Made by a program: the position numbers and the translations under genes. A DNA stretch of 64,000 nucleotides from Gnetum montanum (lineage: Eukaryota; Streptophyta; Gnetopsida; Gnetales; Gnetaceae), in NCBI GenBank assembly GCA_015680685.1, contig MNCI01037513.1, forward strand, positions 196,326-260,325. Reading direction: 5' to 3'. The notes below the pieces were generated by a model that was not told where the DNA came from, did not search any database, and saw only the letters and a list, made by a program, of their open reading frames with translations. Position 1 is the first letter of the stretch, and every line of letters starts with the position of its first letter. Below are positions 55,309 through 64,000 of this stretch, one piece after another.

Positions 55309-56118
55309 TGATGAGTGGCGAGGTACCCCTACACTCAACCATACGAATACGAGCGTAACACGCGCGATCCAGTCGAACTCCGCAGACTAAGTGCCTACAT
55401 GCCTCATGGAACACTTAAGGTTAATTATTCATTGTCTTCCCAAACTTACTTGTATTTATCACGGTGTATGGTTAAGTAAGTCCAAGGTATATGAGTTTTA
55501 TAGCTTTTTCAATTTTATCTCCTATGCTAAAAGGTGAAGGGTTGAAGAGACTAATTACTAACTCTAACTAACTAACTAAGTCTTAATTAACCTAGTGTCA
55601 GCATCCATTCCCACTTACCATTCACACCTTAAACCAATGCAACCGTGGTTACCAAACACTAGTCGTTGCTAGGATCACCACACGTAATGCATGTGCTCGA
55701 AGCGATCGTACTGAGGCACTTAACTAGGATAGAAGGGTTGAGAAAGATTTAATTCCTAATAAAGCATGCAAATGGAAAACAGTAAATAACAATAAATAAA
55801 AGTCCTACTTAACCTATTCCATGCACTGCAAGGTTTATCCAAGAAGTTCGTCTTTATTTCCGTACACAAACATGTGCTCAGGTACAATATTTGCTCAAAT
55901 AAAGATCCGTTCACTTTGGATTTCCTACTGCGGGCACATGGAAAATATTCTATCTCGGGAGAGATCAAACTGCCAGAGTTTCACTACAATCTAAGCCTAG
56001 GATGGAAAACAAGGGAGAGCCACCTCTTATTTATAGACTTTACAGCGCACCGCGATATCTTGTGGGATGCGATATCACGTACGTGATATCGTAGCCCATG
56101 TGATATCGCATCCCATCA
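55309..56118 (-). repeat. 5' LTR of element H
   Basis: Starts TGATGAGTGGCGAGG, ends GCATCCCATCA. GATATCACGTACGTGATATC (56071-56090) is a perfect 20-bp palindrome next to the TATA region at about 56033. Confidence 0.93.
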
Positions 56119-57660
56119 ACTATGATTTGGATGAGTCGTTGTTGGCTACTCAGAGCATGCTCCAAATTACTAAGGCAGTCCAAATCCCTAGTAGGCACAT
56201 AAAGGATAGCCGGATCAAGCACGTTGATATGAACAACATCCCCAGATTTGAAGGGGGATACAACTGTGATCCGCAGACTCACCTGCAGGCATTCCATGAT
56301 GCTTGTACCCTGTAGAACATTAACAATGATTGGAAAAAGCTGAAGCTATTCCCTTGCACACTCATCAAAGAGGCTGAAAGTTGGTACCTGTCCTTAGAGC
56401 CAGAATCAATCAGAAGATGGAGTACGATGCTTGAAATTTTCAATGACAAGTATTAAACGTACTCTAGAGTGGTGAATCTGAGATGGCAGATCCAAGGCTG
56501 GAAACAAGGGAATCATGAACCCTTGGATGCCGCCATGAGCAGGTACTACTCATTGTTGCATCGATGCCCTCATCATGATTACTCTCAGCAGGCACAGCTT
56601 CACCACATCATTGATGAGCTCTATTTTGAAACGCGAAAGACCCTTGGCGTGTACGCCCAAGGACGACTATCAGAGCTAAGGGCCCACCAATTGCAATGCC
56701 TCATTGAACAGGTGGCCAAGGAGGAAGGAAAACTTAGGAAAAAGGAGAGTGCAAAAGAATTCAATCGAGATCCTTCCCTCAGAAAAAGGGAGGTTCGATT
56801 TTGTGATGAGGAGGATGAATCACCACTGGAGGAAGCGGTGAATCGAAAGACTTTGCGGTTACAAAAGTTCACATCTGAAATATCGGCAAATGTGGATAAG
56901 ATGTGGGACTCTTTGGATGAAAGAGTCCAAAGCGTGTTAAAAATCGCAGAAGAGTCTAGAGAACAAGGTAATGACCGTGATCGGTGCAAAAAGAAGGAAG
57001 CTAAACGTGCCCAATATAAGGGTAAGGGCAAAGTTGCTACAGTAGAGCAGTTGCAGACCCTAACACTGAGGAGGATGATGAATGTGGCATATGCCAATAT
57101 GAACATCCTAAGGGATGTTGTCCTGTGGTGTCATATCTTCAAGAGTCTGGGGTGTACGCATTAAACCCTCGTTTGGCATAGCGGCAAATACCCCGAAGGT
57201 TACCTTATCCACAAGGCAATTCTAGGTGGTTCCACCAGCAGCAGCAAGGATATTATCCAAGTAAAGCGCCACCACAACCGTACGAATACTTCCAATAATG
57301 GCAGTAATGACAAGCATGGGGAATGCCACCTCCAAGGCAGCAATACCCTTATAAATAGCCAAATCCTTATGGGTACTGCGTTCAGCAACTAGTCTCTCCA
57401 CAGGACTTTTCCAGTCATGCGGCCTTTCAAAGTCATTACCACCCCCCGGAGTATTCCGACCTCAATCTCCATCACCCAAGGGGGAGAACCCACATCTCTT
57501 CTATCCTCCATCACCTTCTCCTGCCACTCCTCCAAAACATCCTACTCAACTACCACTTGGGCCACCGATGTAGGGAGAGATACCACCACAGCTGTAGCAA
57601 CGAAACGCTACGAGAGTTGTTAACTTACAACCAGCACCTCAGCCGAGTGGACCAGAACCC
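56119..57660 (+). pseudogene. gag of element I (RT-bearing Athila-like)
   Basis: Plus strand. gag core DMNNIPRFEGGY, LQAFHDACTL, KLKLFPCTLIKEAESWY (56220-56400), then VNLRWQIQGWKQGNHEPLDA, RSLRKREVRF-type helical part and EEVNRKTL-like segment up to 57040 in one frame. A frameshift near 57045 moves the zinc knuckle CGICQYEHPKGCC (57090-57130) to another frame; QQYPYK-PNPYGYCVQQ follows at about 57340. It is the only gag here followed by pol. It is closely related to the gag of the non-autonomous elements, which is what a shared helper would require. Confidence 0.85.
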
Positions 57661-58550
57661 AAGCCATAAAAATGTCATTTTTTCCTGCCTAATAATTTGA
57701 ACATACCCTCACATACACCTATTCCTAATGCCTTTGAACCTACAAGCGCCTCCACTATTCCACTACTAGAGCAACCTCCAAGCCAACTGCACTCCAACGT
57801 CCAAACAGTCATGCTCACCCATGTCGTGACCAACTGGATCAAGGTAGGTCATCTTCCCTGGAAATTGACTGATCCGGGAAGCCCCCTCATCTATCTTTAG
57901 GTGGTAGGGAACAAGCCATGCAAATCCCTTTTGGACTCATGGTCAAGGATCAATTTGATCTCTCACAATATGTACAAGAACTAGAACTTTCCCCCGCTAA
58001 AGAAGAGCAATATTTGGCTCGAGTTAGCAGACCAGTCCATCACCATTCCCTTGGGATTGGTGGAGGACATTGTGACCACTGTTTATGGGTGGTCCTATCC
58101 TGCTGATTTCCTGGTCATCCGTGTGGAGAACTGCAAGGGGAAGTTCCCAATCATCATGGGAAGAGCCTAGCTAAGTACGGTGGACGCATGACTAGGACTT
58201 CAAGATTTGTCCCTTGAAATTTCAAAGGAAAACCCTTTCAGGAAGATCGAGAAGAAGCACATTCCATGCATCGCGTACAGTGACTCAGGCTACAACTGTC
58301 TGCAGCAATTATGGTCCGCTAAGCAGATATCCATTCAAGCATACAGTTAGTGTACCGAGGCATCACCTGTTCAATAGTGCCTATACGTAGTAGCCACTAA
58401 CCAAGAAGGTACCCAGGAGCTGACAGCGAATCCTACTAGCAGTGCATTGTGCATGGAACTGTCTAAGGGGCTTGTGCAAGCCTATGTTGAAAGCATGGAC
58501 AAGATGGAACAGGTTCATCAACAAGTCTCCACTGTTGATGACCAAGATGA
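57661..58550 (+). pseudogene. protease of element I
   Basis: One frame with the reverse transcriptase that follows. VTNWIKVGHLPWKLTDPGSP, then SLLDSW at about 57925-57941, where the third residue of the DSG active-site triad is Trp; then QSITIPLGLVEDIVTTVYGW, FPIIMGRA, STVDA and CLYVVATNQEGTQELT. Several TAG/TGA stops. The linker ends ...VSTVDDQDD before pol. Confidence 0.8.
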
Positions 58551-59590
58551 CTAGGGGAAGCTACGAATCCCTGAGAGCTTCAAACAGGATCCCCTGAAGC
58601 TAAAGTCTTTACCGGCTCACTTGGAATATGCATTTTTGCAAAATGGAAAGCTGGTAATCATCAATGCCACCCATGCTCCTGAACAGGAAAAGAGATTACT
58701 GAAGGTGGTAACCAAATGGGTTGTTGTGTTCGCATGGTCATATCCTGAGTTGACTGGAGTTGATCCCAGGGTCTGCCAGCATCGAATCTATATTGACCCT
58801 TCCATGAAGCCATGACGGCAGCCACAAAGACAATTGAACCCCAAATTGAAGCAGGTCATAAAAGATGAAATCGAACAATTTCTAAAGGCAAGGTTCATCT
58901 ATTCTATTGTCAATAGCGAATGGGTTAGCCCACTCGTTATTGTGCCCAAGAAAGGTGGCAAGTGGAGGGTCTATATTGATTTCCGATTGCTCAATATGGC
59001 AACCTTCAAGGATCATTTTTCACTCATATTTGTGGACCAGGTGTTGGACATCATCGCAAGGCACCGCTACTACAACTTTTTGGATGGTTATAGTGGTTAT
59101 AACCAAATCCAAATAGCACCAAAGGACCAGGCCAAAACAATGTTCACGAGTCCATGTGGAAATTTTGCATATAAGAAGATGCCCTTTGGCCTGTGCAATG
59201 TGCCTGCTACGTTCCAACCCTTTGTCCTAAGCATCTTCCAGCAACAAATCGACAATGGGGTAGAAGTCTTCATGGATGACTTCTTCACCTATGGGGCCAC
59301 ATTCGAGCAAGCCTTGTACCATCTGGAGCAGGTTCTGAAAAGGTGTGTAGACACCAATTTGCGGCTCAATTGGCAGAAGAGCCATTTGATGGTCCAAAAG
59401 GGCATCGTGCTGGGGCATCGCATCTCACAAACAAGGATCAGCATCAATCCTGAAAAGATCAGGGTCATCCAAGGAATCACCCACCAACTAAGTATTGTTA
59501 AAGATGTTCGATCATTCCTTGGACACACTGGTTACTATCGGTGATTCATTGAAAACTTCTTGAAGATTACCAAGCCATTGGTAGAACTTA
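58551..59590 (+). pseudogene. reverse transcriptase of element I
   Basis: Ty3/gypsy reverse transcriptase, needed to copy element RNA into DNA. Pre-RT linker LKSLPAHLEYAFLQNGKLVI. Motifs in order: GVDPRVCQHRIYID, EIEQFLKARFIYSI, SEWVSPLVIVPKKGGKWRVY-IDFRLLN (58915-59000), YNFLDGYSGYNQIQIAPKD, TSPCGNFAYKKMPFGLCNVP, catalytic FMDDF at 59269-59283 in FMDDFFTYG, RLNWQKSHLMVQKGIVLGH, SFLGHTGYYR. The FMDDF box and 'LNW.K.HLMV..GIVLGH' segment are typical of Athila/Tat rather than chromoviruses. The RT core has no frameshift; stops occur at 58814 and 59542. Confidence 0.92.
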
Positions 59591-59599
59591 CAAAGAAGT

Positions 59600-60025
59600 A
59601 TGCTCCGTTCATCTAGACCCTTTCACATTATGATGGACACATCCAACTACACCTTGGGAGCCGTGCTTACACAGTGTGACGATCAGAAACGTCCATATTA
59701 TATCCACTGTGCAAGCTGTAGCATTGTGAGTGCTCAGCTAAACTACACCACCACTGAAAAGGAGTTGATGGCAGTGGTGTTCGCCTTGGACAAATTCCAA
59801 TACTATGTGCTCGGATACGAGGTGTTTGTGCATACTGACCACAGTGTTATCTGGTTTCTAATGAATAAACCAATGGTGAGCCCCTGCATAATTCGATGGC
59901 TGGTGATTCTTCAGGAGTTTGATCTTACCATGGTTGACCGGAAGGGGACCGAGAATGTGGTTGCTTACCACTTGTCTCAGTTGCAATGGGATGATGCAGA
60001 AGAGGAGGAGCCCTTATCCGACTAA
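59600..60025 (+). pseudogene. RNase H of element I
   Basis: RNase H removes the RNA strand during reverse transcription. After a frameshift near 59600 the frame reads RPFHIMMDTSNYTLGAVLTQ, NYTTTEKELMAVVFALDKFQ, FVHTDHSVIWFLMNKP and RWLVILQEFDLTMVDRKGTE; the catalytic D-E-D residues (MDTS, TEKEL, HTDH) are present. In the last motif VVAYHLSQL the usual Asp (ADHLS) is Tyr. Ends DDAEEEEPLSD then a stop. Confidence 0.9.
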
Positions 60026-60425
60026 TTTTCAGATGAACTCCTCTTCACAAGCGGAGTTGGTCTGCAAGTGCCCAAGGAATCCCCTTGGTTCAGCCGCATC
60101 CTCACCTACCTCACCACTCAAGACTTGCCAAAGGAGTGGAACCATCGGCAGAAATAGCAATTTCTCCATAAGGCAAAGCATTTCATGGAGATCAATGGCC
60201 ACCTTTACAAGGTGTGCGCAGATGGCTTGGTTTGATGGTGTGTCCCTGATGGTGATACACTACGCATCCTCCAGGATGCTCATGAGGGCCCTTGTGGGGG
60301 CCACTATGCTGGACACCACACCGCCATTAAGATCCTGCTTGCAGGGTATTACTGGCCCACCATCTTCAAGTACGCACAATGGTTCGCCTGCTCCTACAAA
60401 TGATGCCATAGGGACGGTGGGATGA
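60026..60425 (+). pseudogene. integrase N-terminal (zinc-binding) fragment of element I
   Basis: Same frame as RNase H: DELLFTSGVGLQVPKESPWF, linker, INGHLYKVCADGLV, then AHEGPCGGHYAGHHTAIKIL, AGYYWPTIFKYAQWFACSYK and a stop followed by CHRDGG. This is the H-H-C-C domain of Ty3/gypsy integrase; the first zinc Cys is Tyr and a TGA lies between it and the second. The catalytic DDE core and everything downstream are missing, cut by the outer end of the G LTR. Confidence 0.85.
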
Positions 60426-60439
60426 TGGCACAGTTGGAG

Positions 60440-60477
60440 GGACCTAGTCGACGCATTAACTTAATGACACTTCATCA
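60440..60477 (-). repeat. Truncated 5' LTR end of element G
   Basis: The plus strand ends ...CGACGCATTAACTTAATGAC / ACTTCATCA, matching the outer end of the LTR at 46355-46386. Only about 40 bp remain. CCTCA follows, the right target copy. Confidence 0.8.
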
Positions 60478-60657
60478 CCTCACTAAGAGTTTAATCATAT
60501 GATTTGCATCTCACTAACTCTAAGTGAGAAGACAATGATCACGGATTAAGCATCAATTACTAATATACTTACATTGTTCATCCAAGGATTACAAGCTAGT
60601 CATGCGTGAATACTTGGTACTTGTATGGTTGAGTATTGGAATACCCAATTGCTCATC
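60478..60657 (+). repeat. 5' LTR of element J, right part
   Basis: Resumes CCTCACTAAGAGTTTAATCA and ends CCCAATTGCTCATCA, collinear with 42806-42960 of the F LTR. Together with 44665-45514 it makes one LTR split by 15 kb. Confidence 0.9.
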
Positions 60658-60678
60658 ATTGGCGCCATTGTCAAGGAT
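60658..60678 (+). other. Primer-binding site of element J
   Basis: TTGGCGCCATTGTCAAGGAT, tRNA-Asp type, directly after the LTR. Shows that the split LTR is a 5' LTR of a plus-strand element. Confidence 0.82.
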
Positions 60679-60900
60679 GTGTCAATGTTTGCTAGTTAGT
60701 TGCTTTTACAAAGTTTATTATATCGAGCATCATAAAGTACATCTTTCATACTTAAAAGAATTTCTTAAACATATACACTTAACTATCAAACACTTAGCAT
60801 GGCTTCTACAACTAAAGAATGAATAGCAATAAAAGTTGAAAGCTTCCCATCCTTAAACCTCTAAAACAAAAATAAATTAATATTGTAGAAAATAAATTAA
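60679..60900 (+). other. Leader stub of element J
   Basis: Start of the internal region only. An ATG at 60800 is followed by a stop after seven codons. The element is lost beyond about 60850, where LINE sequence begins. Confidence 0.5.
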
Positions 60901-62385
60901 TTATTTATCTTTCACTAAAAGCTTTTTCTTCTTGAAGTTGTAGCTGAAAAGTGAAATCTTTGAGAATCTAGTATTTGATACCTGAAGAGATTTCATAGTT
61001 ATGCTCTTACTACTAGAAATTAACTATAAATCGAAGCTTCCAAATAGAGTAGAAAACAAGGAGATAAAGACAATTCCAAATGCAAATAAATGAAGTAGAC
61101 AAAGCAAGTTGATCACCAAAAATAGCTTCATTAATGCTTGTTGAAACTTGTTAAAAATTTTAGATGTCCATTTCCAAGTATGCTGAATAACATGACACTT
61201 AAAAAAAACATGAGAAAATGAATCTTCACTTCTATAAAGAGGACATTGAGGAGAAATATTTCTCATTTGTTTAAAATGAGTATTGATAGGAAGACCTTGA
61301 TAAATAAGACATGATAAAAAATATGAATTTTAGGAAATGTAGAAGTTCTCTAAATATTGTTAATTTTCCTTATCCAAAAGTGTGATAATAATTGCAATTT
61401 CTAGGCCTTATTGAATTTGTTATGAATAAATTGATTCTTTGTAATAATCTCATAAGCAACTTTCAAATTAAAGGAAAAATATATCTACCATCTTTCCAAA
61501 AAATATCTAGAAATACCTAATGTAATTTGTTGTCAAATTTAAATAATTCTCCAGATTAGAAATTAATTTCTTAGAATTCTTTTTTCTTTTTCTATTCAAA
61601 CCGTAGAGGCCAGAAGCTTCATTCCAAGTAATTCATCTATCATGTATATGTAAACAAGAAATGTAGTGATGCCAAATCTACTGCAAGCAATACACAATCT
61701 AAATGCATTACTAGCCCAAGCTCCTTCATTAAAAGGAAACCACCATGGGCTAATTTGCTTAAGCATATCTTCTAAAACTATAATATGATTATAATTCCAA
61801 TATTTACTAAGTTTCCACCACATCTTCTAAATTTGTTTAGGAATTGGAGAACTAGAAATAGAAATGGCCTAAGGAAAAAGAAGACAATGAAGAAAGTTAT
61901 TAGAAGACTAACTATTATCATTCTTAGGTTTTCTTTGCATGAGTCAATTTTTTAAAAGGAGTATTCAAACATCATCTTCATTAATATGCTTTGCAATCCA
62001 TTTTGTTGTAAGAGAAATGCCATGGTTATAATAATTAATGAAGACAAGTTTTCCATCTTTCTTAACACTACTACAAATATCCCAAGAAACTCTCAAAAAA
62101 CATTTTCTAAGTTCTTTAGCAACCCAAACAAATCAATAGATAATATGATCAATTCTATCATAAGAAGTTTTAGAATGAGTTCAACAATTAAAGTACTAAA
62201 CATGAATTGATTGAAGCATTTTCTTAATAACTAAAACTTTGCTAGCAAAGGTGAGTTTTTTCCTTTCCATTTGTTTAGCTTCTTTTAATTTTATAGCCAT
62301 ATAATTCCATCAAATAGTAAAATTAGGATCAAAAGAAAAAGATATTTCTAAAATTTTGAAGATAGAATTTTAAAAAAAAATTCTA
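60900..62385 (-). pseudogene. L1-type LINE ORF2 C-terminal remnant
   Basis: Minus strand, decayed. From high to low coordinates: LTFASKVLVIKKMLQSI (near 62250), RIDHIIYWFVWVAKELRK (62160-62110), VSWDICSSVKKDGKLVFINY (near 62085-62030), PWWFPFNEGAWASNAFRLC (61745-61685), and ISPQCPLYRSEDSFSHVFFK-C (61255-61190). These correspond to the post-RT region of plant L1 ('GR..LI..VL..IP', 'W..VC.PK..GGLG') and to its zinc-finger domain (zf-RVT, C..C...H.F..C, one Cys lost). No endonuclease or RT core is present; the 5' side ends abruptly at gag of element K. Confidence 0.7.
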
Positions 62386-62389
62386 CCAT

Positions 62390-64000
62390 TCCCCATGCTT
62401 ATGGTTATTTTCATTATTTCTAGTATTACTCCTACAATTAAGGATAAGCCTCACTTGGATAGTATATTTGTTGGAAGGGCTAGCGAAAATTACTTTGTGG
62501 ATAGGGTAACTATTTGGGCATCTATTTCTTAATAAACTTTGGATTAAGTACATGTGCCCTAAACTCTTGTAAGTGGACCATAACAGGGCAACATCTCTTA
62601 GGATGTTTATACTGACACACTTTACATTCTTCATCATCCTCTAAACTAGAGTCCATTATTTCCTTCACTGTAACAACTTTTCCTTTATTCTTGTAGTTCT
62701 ATCGCCCATTGTCTCTTCTTTTCTTTGCTTCAATTTAGGGCTTATTCAATTTTGTCCTCTACTAGCTTTAATGCTATATCAAATTTCTTATCCATGAAAT
62801 CCCATATTTTCTCTACCTTGATTGCAATGTCATTAATTGATTTTTGAATTAGTAGAGTCTTCCGTTGGATCGTATCTTCTAAGGTTTCTTCTTCTTGTGA
62901 TTCACATATTCTTACATCTCTTTTTCTTCGATTAATTCTTTTTTTCTTAACTCTCCTTCTTTTGCCACTTGGTTAATAAGTCTTTGAATACGATGAGTTT
63001 TCATCTTGGATAACCACCCTTGGGCATATACCCCAAGGGTTTCTCTTATCTTGTTTCGTAGCCCATCGATAATGTGTCTTAGTCATTCCCTTTAAGAACA
63101 CTTGTGACCTGGGCACCTATGTAGTAAGGAATAGTATCTACCCATTGCAACATCAAGGGATTCATGTGTTCCTTGCTTCCATCCTTAAATTTTTTTCTCA
63201 AATTAAACACTCTGAAATAAGTTTGATATTTGTCATTAAAGAGCTCTAGCATGGTACTCCATTTTTAAATTGATTCTGGTTCGAAGGATTAGTATTAGCT
63301 GTCTACATCCTTTATGAGTATTATAGGAAACAACTTTAGTTTCTGCTAATTTTTTTCAATATTCTGCAAGGCACAAGCATCATGGAAGGCTTGAAGATCG
63401 TGTTGTGGATCTACATTGTATCTACCTTCAAATTTTAGAATATTATTCATGTCTAGTCGCTTGATGCTACTATCCCTTACATGCCAAGTAGGAATATACA
63501 TTGCTTTCCTAATATTAATCATGTTATGAGTGATCAATAGGGGTTCTTCATAATCTTCAGGTTCATAAGCTCTATGGTAGCAATGACCTCTTCGATGCTC
63601 ATAACTCTCTTTCTGTTCATATTTGACTCTTTCTCTTCTCCTCTCAAGATTGTCTTCTTCTTCATCAATATGTCTTCTGTGATGCTCATATTGCTCATGA
63701 TCCCTCATTCTTCTTTCTCTCTTTCTATAATTTCTAGAATAGTGTGAGAAGGAAGAGGAAGAAGTTGGAGAATGGTGCTAGCTAGTTCTCCATCTATGAC
63801 TCCTTAATTCATCCCTTTTTTATTCAATGGAGATTCTAGGCCTTGAGTTCCTCCTAAGTGTACAGTCTTCCTTATCTCCTCTAGGTGTTTCTGCAAGAGC
63901 TAAATGCAATTGTATTTTGATAAAATCTTCGATATGGATGACTAGTATTTGAGACTAGGATCCATAGGTTTGATAGAATTTCTCTATATGGAACTTAACA
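62390..64000 (-). pseudogene. gag fragment of element K, runs off the window
   Basis: Minus-strand gag of a diverged relative. From the window end: Glu/Arg/His-rich linker (RRHIDEEEDNLERRRERVKY, 63708-63600), gag core LDMNNILKFEGRY and LQAFHDACALQNIEKN (63470-63346), helical part with LSKMKTHRIQ-type residues, zinc knuckle CKVCQYKHPKRCCP at 62585-62635, and NPKFIKK. It stops at WGM near 62392, where the sisters continue GMPPPRQQ, because of the junction with the LINE. It is broken by stops and frame changes. Confidence 0.8.

Larger units (their letters stand above)
49310..56118 (-). mobile_element. Element H: best-preserved gag-protease-only element
   Basis: Minus-strand element with perfect target duplication ACTAT (49305-49309 and 56119-56123), inserted in the gag of element I. 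LTRs are 809 and 810 bp and of nearly equal structure. gag-protease is one frame over 3.35 kb. No reverse transcriptase, RNase H or integrase. The 3' non-coding domain has an N at 50888 where about 215 bp are missing compared with D. Confidence 0.95.
45515..60477 (-). mobile_element. Element G, composite: coiled-coil LTR element with inverted gag-pol and nested H
   Basis: Flanked by perfect target duplication CCTCA (45510-45514 and 60478-60482) within the LTR of J. Left part is minus-strand: 3' LTR (45515-46386), polypurine tract, coiled-coil gene (to 48740), promoter-like upstream DNA. The right end keeps only the outer bases of the second LTR (about 60440-60477, ACTTAATGACACTTCATCA against ACTTAATGAAACTTCATCA on the left). 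Between them lies a plus-strand gag-pol (element I), opposite to G, which carries H. So G was invaded or rearranged and lost most of its 5' LTR and primer site. Confidence 0.8.

Noticed and set aside
59097-59528. Minus-strand frames over the reverse transcriptase
   Set aside because: They are antisense to the RT motifs of element I and have no independent support.

Overview
The window is a retrotransposon graveyard from a large, AT-rich plant nuclear genome. Almost every base that can be interpreted belongs to a transposable element. I see no intact host gene, no rRNA or tRNA gene and no CRISPR array. The plant assignment rests on gag-protease and FMDDF-type reverse transcriptase of the Athila/Tat branch of Ty3/gypsy, primer-binding sites complementary to plant tRNA-Asp, plant-type copia pol, and plant-type LINE fragments. 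I cannot name the species.

Most of the window is made of related LTR elements here lettered A to K. Their LTRs read TGATG...CTCATCA, are followed by a TGGCGCC-type primer-binding site, and are preceded by a polypurine tract ending GGGGGTA. Left to right: A (minus, cut by the window start, 5' LTR 949-1582) sits in an older LTR fragment. B (minus, 3402-10199) splits a copia pol gene exactly inside its reverse transcriptase. C (plus, 12411-25617, target duplication AGTTT) lies just downstream of that copia pol and has D (minus, 18272-25314, CTTAT) inside its 3' LTR. A LINE-rich stretch follows (26994-31216). E (plus, 31217-38212, CTATT) interrupts a LINE ORF1 remnant. F (plus) keeps a coiled-coil gene and a 3' LTR that carries a solo LTR (41767-42591, CTTGG). 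J (plus) has a 5' LTR that was split by G (45515-60477, CCTCA), and G was in turn split by H (minus, 49310-56118, ACTAT). An L1-type LINE (about 60900-62385) and another gag fragment, K (minus, to the window end), close the window.

The elements fall into three functional classes. (1) B, D, E and H encode only one long gag-protease polyprotein (about 1,120 codons, one frame in H) followed by about 1.8 kb of conserved non-coding DNA; they have no reverse transcriptase, RNase H or integrase. C is similar but has also lost protease. (2) F and G encode no gag or pol at all but a different, coiled-coil-rich protein with no function I recognise. (3) One copy, I (49220-49309 plus 56119-60425, plus strand), carries gag, protease, reverse transcriptase, RNase H and the start of integrase. 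Because all classes share LTR ends, primer site and polypurine tract, the simplest reading is a helper/satellite system: an RT-bearing Athila-like element mobilising gag-protease-only and coiled-coil-only relatives in trans. Every copy here is decayed by stops, mostly transitions, and frameshifts.

Three N bases occur (1413, 16788, 50888). Two of them sit exactly where about 190-215 bp present in sister copies are missing, so local lengths there should not be trusted.
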